Source of the DNA: an uncultured Prevotellaceae bacterium
Lineage (GTDB): Bacteria > Bacteroidota > Bacteroidia > Bacteroidales > Bacteroidaceae
Direction: 5' to 3'
Assembly (NCBI GenBank): GCA_900318585.1
Contig: ONKY01000103.1
Span: 1 to 52,253, forward strand
DNA: 52,253 nucleotides
Position 1 is the stretch's first letter. Every line of letters begins with the position of its first letter. Under the pieces are notes generated by a model that worked only from the letters and a program-made list of their open reading frames with translations, was not told the origin of the DNA and did not search any database. The translations under genes were made by a program, and so were the position numbers. This document shows positions 23,448 to 30,740 of the stretch, piece by piece.

Positions 23448-25161
23448 GTTAATTCCGTGGGGAGTGACGCTGTTGCTTGGCGTGGCTGCGTTTCTCTTCT
23501 GGTGGTTGGGTTACCCGGCCGGGCTGGCCTATCAGGAGCAGCTCCAGCTGTTCCTATGGACAGGTGACTATCTGTGTAGCCGACTGGCGGAACCGGGTGG
23601 CGTGGCCCGCTATGTGGCGGAACTGCTAATACAGTTCTATAACCTCATTGTGGTAGGTGCGCTGTTCCTGGCTGTGATTTTCATGGCTGTCCAGCGGTTG
23701 ACGTGGCAGCTGATGAAAGCACCGCTCTGCCTGTTGCCGCTGAGCCTCGCACCAGTGCTGCTCTTCTGGTATGCCCTGGGTTCCGAGAATGTGATGCTGA
23801 CCTATGGTGTGGCATTGCTGATGGCCTTGGTGGCCACTTTGGTGCTCAACAGACTGAACGGTATGAACTGCTACCTGTGGTGGGCAGTGGTCATCGTGCT
23901 AATGCCGTTCTTCTACTGGATAACAGGTCCTATGGCCCTGTTGATTCCGTTGTGTGTCACTCCTCCCCAGTCATCGGGCAGGTGGCTGAATGTGACGGGC
24001 AGGGTTGTCGGAGTGCTGACGGTGGTGCTATGCCTGCTACTGGCTGCCCACGTATTGCCCTTCCCCGTGGAGCGCTTGAGGATGGGTATCAGCTATTATC
24101 GTTATGTGCAACCTCTGCCCACCGTGCTGCTGTCTATTCCTTTAGTGGTCGTGTTGCTGCGCTATCTGCCGAGATGGCTTGCCCCTGTGCTGCGGACCAA
24201 GGGCGGAAGGCGTGTCGTGCTAGTCGTCGGCTGTGCCGCGTTGGCAGGTCTGTTGGTGCTATTGCCCACGAGCTATGACGAGCGTACCTATACTCTGATG
24301 GAATACGACTATCTGGTACGTTTGGGTAGATGGGATGCCATTATCAAAAAGTCGGAGCAGAAGCAGCCAGACCTTCCCATGAGCGTTTGCGCCACCAACC
24401 TGGCTTTGGGCATGACGAATCAGTTAGGTGAACGCGCCTTCCAGTTCTACCAGCGTGGCAGTGACGGACTGCTTCCGCCCTCAGAGCGGAATTTCTCTAC
24501 CCAGCAGCTGACAGGTGAGGCTTATTTCCAGTTAGGACTTATCAACACGGCCCAACGTTTCGCATTCGAGGCTATGGAGGCACTGCCCAACTATAATAAG
24601 AGTGGCCGCGCCATCAAGCGCTTGGCGGAAACAAACCTGATCAACGGGCAGTACGAGGTGGCGCGCAAGTACCTGCATATCCTCGAGAGAACTATTTTCT
24701 ACCGCAAGTGGGCACAGCGCACGGAAGCACTGTTGGACCAAGAAGAGGAGATCAACAGCCATCCCTTGTATGGAAGGCTGCGCCGTTGCTTGGTATCGGA
24801 GGAGCTCCTCTTTAGCGAAGGCGAGCTGGACAAGATTTGCGGGCAGCTCTTCATCCACAACCCGCAGAACACGATGGCCATGCAGTATCTGCTGATGTTC
24901 CCGCTGATGAACAAAGACATAAAGAAGTTTATGAATTATATGCAGGTTGTGCAGTCGCGTGTGCTGTACAATCCCCGTGCCTGTCAGGAAGGTGTTGTCT
25001 TCGCCATGACGATGCAGCATCAGCAGTTGCCGAAGGGAGTGGTCAGTCCTATGGTGGAACGCAACTACAATGAGTTCGGAGCCATTTACAACAATGAGGG
25101 AAAGGACTCGCCGCGCCTGGAACAGTTCAAGCATACGCTGTGGTACTATTATGTAAAATGA
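23428..25161 (+). CDS. Polytopic membrane protein, DUF6057-like (copy 2)
   Basis: A protein of 577 residues, paralogue of 19763-21340. Shared blocks are FLFWWLGYP(A/Q)(G/A)L(A/S)Y.EQ.QLFLWTGDY, a run of membrane helices to about residue 290, DE(R/M)TYTLMEYDYLVRLGRWDAI, and a TPR-like tail with LGLINTAQRFAFE and TIFYRKWA. The ATG at 23428 lies 20 bases inside the previous gene; a TTG at 23413 is less likely. Copy 2 lacks the repeat-encoded loop found in copy 1. The conserved lumenal block near the N-terminus is the best candidate for a functional site. Confidence 0.82.
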   Translation: MSKFPSRLIPWGVTLLLGVAAFLFWWLGYPAGLAYQEQLQLFLWTGDYLCSRLAEPGGVARYVAELLIQFYNLIVVGALFLAVIFMAVQRLTWQLMKAPLCLLPLSLAPVLLFWYALGSENVMLTYGVALLMALVATLVLNRLNGMNCYLWWAVVIVLMPFFYWITGPMALLIPLCVTPPQSSGRWLNVTGRVVGVLTVVLCLLLAAHVLPFPVERLRMGISYYRYVQPLPTVLLSIPLVVVLLRYLPRWLAPVLRTKGGRRVVLVVGCAALAGLLVLLPTSYDERTYTLMEYDYLVRLGRWDAIIKKSEQKQPDLPMSVCATNLALGMTNQLGERAFQFYQRGSDGLLPPSERNFSTQQLTGEAYFQLGLINTAQRFAFEAMEALPNYNKSGRAIKRLAETNLINGQYEVARKYLHILERTIFYRKWAQRTEALLDQEEEINSHPLYGRLRRCLVSEELLFSEGELDKICGQLFIHNPQNTMAMQYLLMFPLMNKDIKKFMNYMQVVQSRVLYNPRACQEGVVFAMTMQHQQLPKGVVSPMVERNYNEFGAIYNNEGKDSPRLEQFKHTLWYYYVK

Positions 25162-25171
25162 GTGATGAGAT

Positions 25172-26698
25172 ATGAGTGATGAGTTAAGACTAATCAGGAA
25201 GAACCTTCGCAGGCTATTGGTGGCATACACGCTCTGCCTGTTGTCCTCCTGTTCTCACAATAGGCCGGAAAACGTTACGATGGTTGATGCTTTGCCCGAG
25301 ATTTATCCCGACTATGTGGGCGTGACCGTTCCTGCCGAACTGGCTCCCCTGAACTTCGGGATGGCTGATGACGTGGACTGTGTGGACGTAACGGTCAGGG
25401 GCAGTAAGGGTGGTCAGATTCATGCCAATGGTGACTTTGCGGATTTTGACGTGGATGACTGGCATGAGCTAACGAGGCAGAACATTGGCGGACAGCTCAC
25501 CTTCACCGTCTGTGCTGAGAAGGACGGACGGTGGACGCAGTACAGGGAATTTACGGTGAACGTCAGCACCTATCCACTGGAAGAGTGGGGACTGACCTAT
25601 CGCCGCATAGCACCGGGTTACGAGACCTACAGCTATATGGGGCTTTTCCAGCGCGAACTTGCCACGTTCAACGAGGATCCTATCTTAGAAAATACTCAGG
25701 TGCCGGGTATGTGCGTAAACTGCCACGCAGCCTGCCAGACTGACCCAGAACGCGGTTTCGTGTTCCATGTACGTGGCGATCACGGTGCCACCATGTTCCA
25801 GCGCAATGGTCAGCGTGAGTGGCTCAAAGCCAAAAACGACCTCTTGGGTGGTTCTATGGTCTATCCCTACTGGCATCCCACGGGTCGCTATTGCGCCTTT
25901 TCCACTAACCAGACGCGTCAGGGATTCCATGTGGGAATAGGGCAAGATACAACGCTGCTGGCCCGCCGTACAAACCGCATCGAAGTGTTCGACCTGTCCA
26001 GCGACGTGTTTGTCTATAACCCTGAGACACATGAAATCCTGACTGACTCGCTGTTGCAGACGAAAGAGTGGAGTGAGAACACACCCACCTTCTCGCCAGA
26101 TGGCCGTTGGCTCTACTATATGACATGCCGACAGCAGGACTATCCCATGCACTACAAGGACGAGAAGTATGACCTCTGCCGTATTGCCTTCGATCCTAAT
26201 ACAGGTAGGTTTGGAAGTGGGGTGGATACGCTGTTCAGGGCTACAAGCATGGGAAAGAGCCTGACATGGCCGCGTCCCAGCTACGACGGGAAGTACATCC
26301 TGTTCACTCTGCAAGACTATGGCTACTTCTCCATCTGGCATGAGGAGAGCCAGCAGTGGCTGCTTGAGCTAAGGACGGGTGAGGCTCGTGAACTGACGGA
26401 GCTAAACAGTCCGCGCGCCGACAGCTATCACAACTGGAACGTGAATTCCCATTGGGTAGTGTTTACCTCACGCCGTGACGACGGCCTCTATAGTCGCCTC
26501 TACTTGGCATCGGTCGACGATGAGGGCCGCTGGTCGAAGCCATTGCTGCTGCCGCAGCGCAATCCGCAGCATTATTATGAGTCTTCGCTCTTTTCGTTCA
26601 ATGTGCCTGACTTTACCAAGAGCCACGTCGACTTCGACGCCTACAATGCAGGGCGCGAGATATTGAGCGATAAGCGCGTGGAAACGAAGGTGAAGTAG
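25172..26698 (+). CDS. Haem-motif TolB-like propeller lipoprotein (copy 2)
   Basis: A 508-residue paralogue of 21330-22808. The N-terminus has a slightly long charged start before the signal and lipobox LSSC (Cys27). The block VDALPEIYPDYVGVTVP is at 38-54 and the haem motif CVNCH at 181-185. Propeller repeats include YPYWHPTGRYCAFSTN, TPTFSPDGRWLYYMTC and YHNWNVNSHWVVFTSRRDDGLYSRLYLASVD. It is the last gene of the operon, 10 bp after copy 2 of the membrane protein, so each membrane protein is followed directly by one lipoprotein. Convergent with the GH2 gene, 45 bp away. Confidence 0.85.
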   Translation: MSDELRLIRKNLRRLLVAYTLCLLSSCSHNRPENVTMVDALPEIYPDYVGVTVPAELAPLNFGMADDVDCVDVTVRGSKGGQIHANGDFADFDVDDWHELTRQNIGGQLTFTVCAEKDGRWTQYREFTVNVSTYPLEEWGLTYRRIAPGYETYSYMGLFQRELATFNEDPILENTQVPGMCVNCHAACQTDPERGFVFHVRGDHGATMFQRNGQREWLKAKNDLLGGSMVYPYWHPTGRYCAFSTNQTRQGFHVGIGQDTTLLARRTNRIEVFDLSSDVFVYNPETHEILTDSLLQTKEWSENTPTFSPDGRWLYYMTCRQQDYPMHYKDEKYDLCRIAFDPNTGRFGSGVDTLFRATSMGKSLTWPRPSYDGKYILFTLQDYGYFSIWHEESQQWLLELRTGEARELTELNSPRADSYHNWNVNSHWVVFTSRRDDGLYSRLYLASVDDEGRWSKPLLLPQRNPQHYYESSLFSFNVPDFTKSHVDFDAYNAGREILSDKRVETKVK

Positions 26699-26743
26699 GA
26701 TACGAACCGTGTCGCTCAGCAGTAGCGGTGTGTGTAGGGTGGT

Positions 26744-29700
26744 CTACTGCATCTCCAGCTCCTTCAGTTCAATTTCCTTCGTGTCAATCTTCACGGTGTA
26801 GGTGCCAGCATTGATTTGTGTGCCTGTGGTCGTGGAGAGTATCTTATATTTATTGGGTGTGGGCGGGAAAGATATTTCCCGGTCTACCAGTTTGGCGTGC
26901 TTGGCATCAGTGATGGTGAGGCGTGCCTTAACGGGTGCGCCCGTAACATTCTTGTAGCGGAAACGCAGTGCATATTCCTGACCAAGGCCGGGCTTCACGA
27001 CGAAATGACCGCCCTTTACAGGCTGGTAAATCGTAGCAGGGCGGACTTCCTGGTCATGTGGGAGTTCAGACGGCGGTAGCTTGGCAATGGTGTCGGTATC
27101 AAGAGAGTGCCAGAAGCCCTGCTCTGTTTGTTGCTGTACTACAGCAACAGACTGAGTTCCTGGGGCTGCGACGGCAATGCCGCAGATGACGGCCTGTCCA
27201 GCCTTTACTTCAGGGAAGGAGATGCGGAGGCACCCGTCCTTGGCGCGGGCGGTGACCACTCGCTTTATGGCACCGCTGTAGCCGGCCTCTGCCCAGGGGT
27301 CAAGGTCGTCGATAACGAGGCTGTCGTTGACGGCAACGTCGAAGATGCGGAGACCCTCGTAGTCGGCGGTCTCACTGATGTCGCTGCCGTGCCAAGGTTC
27401 GGCGAAGTAAAGTTCGATGCGGTAGAGGGTGGTGTCTGCGGAACCGCTGACTGCGGGGATGGGCAGGTCGTACCAGAGACGGTGGCGGCCGAAGCGGAAG
27501 AACTGGAATAGCTCGGGGCTGCTTGTGCCGTGAATGTCGTTGGTGATGTGACGCTGTGAGGCCTGGAAGGGATGGATGCCGGGGAAGTCCTGGCCCCAGG
27601 AGTGACTGAGAAGGGAGTCATCAGCCTGCCAGTGTTGGTCGTATTCGTCGGTGAAGGCATCGCCGCCACAGTTGATACGGTAGAGGTAACGGTAGCCTTG
27701 GATGCCCTTGAGGAGGTCACGGTTAAGGTCGGCGGCAGTAAGACCACCGTCTGCGGGGCATAGGGAAACATAACGCTTGCGGTACATGTAGTAGGCAGTG
27801 GTGGGCTCTTCCCAGATGGTAGTAAGGCCCTTGTAGTTGATGGGGCCTATCTTGTCAATGCGGCGGAGGGCTCCGTCGGGCTGGATGCGGCCAGGGTTGT
27901 CGTGCGAGGCGAAAAGCCACTGGAAATGGCCGCACACGCTGGCAGAGCTGTCGGCGGGTAAACCGCCGACCACGAACGAAACGTTAGTGGTGTGGCCATC
28001 GGTTTCTCTGCCGTTATTAACATTTGCGGTTCCGTGGCCAGCGGTTTTCCTGCTGGTGGTAATGGTGGTATCGAAGGCCTGCTCGGCCAGGCAGGCCTTC
28101 TTCTCAAGGAGCGTGGTAAAGCTCTCCTCGGAGTATTTGTCAGAGCCATGGAGGTCTATTGTTCGCCATGCGCCGTACTCTCCATTGAGAAGCTGGTCGG
28201 GGCGGCGGAGCTCGTCGGCGTAGTCATCGGCGGAGCCGCCATAGGTGCCGCTCCAATTTTGGATGACGTTCCAGTCGGTACCCTCGCCACCGTTGCAGGT
28301 GGTGATGGCGCGCTGGTCTCGGCAGGTAGGGTCGAGACTTCGTATGATATTGGAGCACTCTTCAGCGAAATCCTTGGGCAGCACGCTTTCGTTCTGCAAG
28401 CCCCAAAGGATAACGCTGGGCGAGTTGCGGCGCTCCTTGATCCAGCGGACGAGGAGACGCTTGAAGTTGTTGCGGAATTGTGGCGTGTCGTACCAGATGT
28501 GGGCGGAGAACTGGCTCCAGAAGAGGATTCCCTGCTCGTCGAAAAGTTGTTGGTAGAGCAGGTTATGTGGCTGGTGTGCCTCGCGGAAAGCATTGAAGCC
28601 GGCGTTGCGGATTTGCTTAACGCGTGAGCGAATTTGCTCTGGCGTGAAGGCATGGCTGCTGCCAAGGAGATGTTCGTACTCACAGGTGCCGTTGATGAAC
28701 ACCGGTTGTTCGTTGAGATAGAAACGGTGGTCGCTTTTTACAGCCGAGGCAGAGCCTTGGCCTGCTGTGAAGGTGCGTTGAATGGGCCAGGCGACTGAGC
28801 GGATACCGAAAGGCGTGCTTACTTCGTCGATGGTTTTCCCGTTACGCTTAACCATAGTGGCAAGCTTATATAGATAGGGGTCGGCAATGCTCCAGCGGTG
28901 GACGTCGGTGACGGGCTCGGCATGACGGAGAACTTGTGTCTCGCCAGGTAGCAGAGACAAGTACTCCGCCTGCCGGAAAACTTGCTTGCCGCTGGCATAG
29001 GTGAACTTGTTGACCACTTCAACGGTCTGTGGCTTAGCGGTGAAGTTCTTAATCTCTGTCTCGAAGAAGACGGAGTCGCAGGCGGCGTTGTTCCAGATGT
29101 GGACGCCAAAGGGTTCTATGCGGACGGCATCGGTCTCAATAAGACTGACAGGGCGGAAGATTCCAAAAGGCTGTGAGCCCTCAGAGAAACCCCATTCCGA
29201 TGAGCAACCGCCACATACCCACGGCGACTCGGTCTGCATAGCGGGGTGTTCGACGAGTACTTCCAACTCATTTCCACCATTGCAGAGTGCATCTGTGACG
29301 TCGAGCGTCCATACGGTACGACCAACAAGTTCCTTGGGAAATTGATGGCCATTAAGGGTGACGGTGGCGTATGTGCCGACGCCCTCGAATTGAAGGAAAA
29401 AGCGTCTACCATCCTCTTTTGTGGCGGTAAATGTCTTATGATAGACAGCACTCCCGTGCAGGTTGCCGTGGCGCAGTTGGCGGTAGCCATAGTAGTCATC
29501 GAAGTTATGGGGGAGCGTTATGTTTGTCGCGATGGTATCGTGATCTACGAGACAACGGGCCGTCCAGCCATCGTTGAGTGCGGTGAGCCGGCGCGGGCCT
29601 TTCGGCTCTGGCGCAGGAAAGCGGACGGTACTACGCCCCATGGGCACACTGGTGGCGACAGCGATGCCACGCTGCTGGTCGTTGTTCACGGCACAGTAGA

Positions 29701-30724
29701 AGTGGTATACTACACCGTTGTGTTTCACCACGTAGCTCTTGTGGGCAAACATCTCGTCATAAGGCTTTGAGGGAGCAATTAGGTCTGGGCCGTTCCAACG
29801 CTGCCAGTGGATGAGGTCGCGACTCACGGCGAAGGTGTTGAATGCATTGTAGGAACGCGAAGGGTCGTAGGCCAGGAAATAGAACATGACGTAAAGGTTG
29901 CCCATTTTAGTTATCTGGGCATCGCCAGTGATGATGCCGCCCACCTCATTGGCAAAGACAGGATTGCCGGCATAGCGTTTCCATTTCTTCAGGTCGTTGC
30001 TGAGTGCTATTCCGATGCGCTCTGCCTTCAGGTCGTTGACAGGATTGATGCCACCAGCGTTGTAGAACATCACAAATCGCTTGCCCAGTGTTTTTCGAGG
30101 ATCATCGTAGACCGTGCTCTTGTATTGCACCAGCTTCTCCCACCACTGTGCGTCCTTATCGCCTATGCTGAGCAGTGGTTTGTCGGAGGACTGCCACTCA
30201 TGGGCTTTTGTGATGTCCGCCTCCGTCCATGCCATACCAATATTCAGTGGTTCTCTTACGGCTTCGTAGCCAGTACCGTGTCCGCCAATGTAGGTCATCC
30301 AGTGACGCCCCTTGTAGGTCTCCATCTGATAGCTGCCGTCCCAAGTCCAGTCGATGAGCGAAGGAAAACCACCACGCTGGTTCATGTCCCAGCCGTCCGC
30401 CTTATAGCTGAGCAGCCGCCCTAATGTCGTCCAACTCAATAAGTCCTCGCTTTCAGCAAGCCATGTCTCATAACCTCTTCCGTCAAGACCGTCTTTGCCG
30501 TTATAAACCACATAGGTCATATACCATTTGCCGTTTTCCTGAAATACCGTCGGACAGTCGTACTTATGGTAGTTATCTTGTGGAGCCACCACCATGCCAT
30601 ATTTATAAGGAGTACGAACCTCTTGGTGAATGCGTTCCATCTCTTGCTGGCTGATATCTTGTGCAGTAACAGTCAGGTCTATTATCGACAGCAGTAATGC
30701 AGTAGCAAATTTTACACTTTTCAT
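26744..30724 (-). CDS. GH43-like/GH2/malectin-like fusion glycosidase
   Basis: A very large exported enzyme (1326 residues, signal MKSVKFATALLLSIIDLTVTA). Residues about 45-365 form a five-bladed propeller of the GH43/GH32/GH117 kind (YHKYDCPTVFQENGKWYMTYV...). Residues about 380-640 are GH2 sugar-binding and immunoglobulin-like domains, and about 650-1000 a GH2 barrel with acid/base Glu779 (LQNES) and nucleophile Glu849 (NGEYG). About 1065-1190 is malectin-like (IELYFAEPW...FDVAVND), followed by a beta tail. GH2 covers galactosidases, glucuronidases, mannosidases and arabinosidases; specificity is open. Residues about 884-928 look like a repeat-encoded insert in the barrel (DNA 27960-28047). 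Last gene of the leftward cluster. Confidence 0.85.
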   Translation of the reverse strand: MKSVKFATALLLSIIDLTVTAQDISQQEMERIHQEVRTPYKYGMVVAPQDNYHKYDCPTVFQENGKWYMTYVVYNGKDGLDGRGYETWLAESEDLLSWTTLGRLLSYKADGWDMNQRGGFPSLIDWTWDGSYQMETYKGRHWMTYIGGHGTGYEAVREPLNIGMAWTEADITKAHEWQSSDKPLLSIGDKDAQWWEKLVQYKSTVYDDPRKTLGKRFVMFYNAGGINPVNDLKAERIGIALSNDLKKWKRYAGNPVFANEVGGIITGDAQITKMGNLYVMFYFLAYDPSRSYNAFNTFAVSRDLIHWQRWNGPDLIAPSKPYDEMFAHKSYVVKHNGVVYHFYCAVNNDQQRGIAVATSVPMGRSTVRFPAPEPKGPRRLTALNDGWTARCLVDHDTIATNITLPHNFDDYYGYRQLRHGNLHGSAVYHKTFTATKEDGRRFFLQFEGVGTYATVTLNGHQFPKELVGRTVWTLDVTDALCNGGNELEVLVEHPAMQTESPWVCGGCSSEWGFSEGSQPFGIFRPVSLIETDAVRIEPFGVHIWNNAACDSVFFETEIKNFTAKPQTVEVVNKFTYASGKQVFRQAEYLSLLPGETQVLRHAEPVTDVHRWSIADPYLYKLATMVKRNGKTIDEVSTPFGIRSVAWPIQRTFTAGQGSASAVKSDHRFYLNEQPVFINGTCEYEHLLGSSHAFTPEQIRSRVKQIRNAGFNAFREAHQPHNLLYQQLFDEQGILFWSQFSAHIWYDTPQFRNNFKRLLVRWIKERRNSPSVILWGLQNESVLPKDFAEECSNIIRSLDPTCRDQRAITTCNGGEGTDWNVIQNWSGTYGGSADDYADELRRPDQLLNGEYGAWRTIDLHGSDKYSEESFTTLLEKKACLAEQAFDTTITTSRKTAGHGTANVNNGRETDGHTTNVSFVVGGLPADSSASVCGHFQWLFASHDNPGRIQPDGALRRIDKIGPINYKGLTTIWEEPTTAYYMYRKRYVSLCPADGGLTAADLNRDLLKGIQGYRYLYRINCGGDAFTDEYDQHWQADDSLLSHSWGQDFPGIHPFQASQRHITNDIHGTSSPELFQFFRFGRHRLWYDLPIPAVSGSADTTLYRIELYFAEPWHGSDISETADYEGLRIFDVAVNDSLVIDDLDPWAEAGYSGAIKRVVTARAKDGCLRISFPEVKAGQAVICGIAVAAPGTQSVAVVQQQTEQGFWHSLDTDTIAKLPPSELPHDQEVRPATIYQPVKGGHFVVKPGLGQEYALRFRYKNVTGAPVKARLTITDAKHAKLVDREISFPPTPNKYKILSTTTGTQINAGTYTVKIDTKEIELKELEMQ
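27960..28047. repeat. Palindromic element inside the GH2 barrel
   Basis: The end AAACCGCCGACCAC (27960-27973) is the near-inverse (12 of 14) of GTGGCCAGCGGTTT (28034-28047). A third copy, GTGGCCATCGGTTT, lies at 27992-28005. The encoded stretch TAGHGTANVNNGRETDGHTT is Thr/Gly/Asn-rich and unlike the barrel around it. Confidence 0.5.
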
Positions 30725-30740
30725 TTTTCACTTTTACTTT
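30694..30740. repeat. TTCACTTTT repeat arm, copy D
   Basis: GCAGTAGCAAATTTTACACT through TTCACTTTTACTTT resembles one arm of the hairpin at 17005-17110. It covers the gap between two genes of the carbohydrate cluster and the first codons (MKSVKF) of the downstream one. Confidence 0.55.

Noticed and set aside
19763-26698. Haem/propeller operon considered as a TolB-Pal type or multihaem respiratory cluster
   Set aside because: Only one CxxCH per lipoprotein, no Pal, TolA/Q/R or oxidoreductase subunits; the propeller likeness alone does not justify the assignment.
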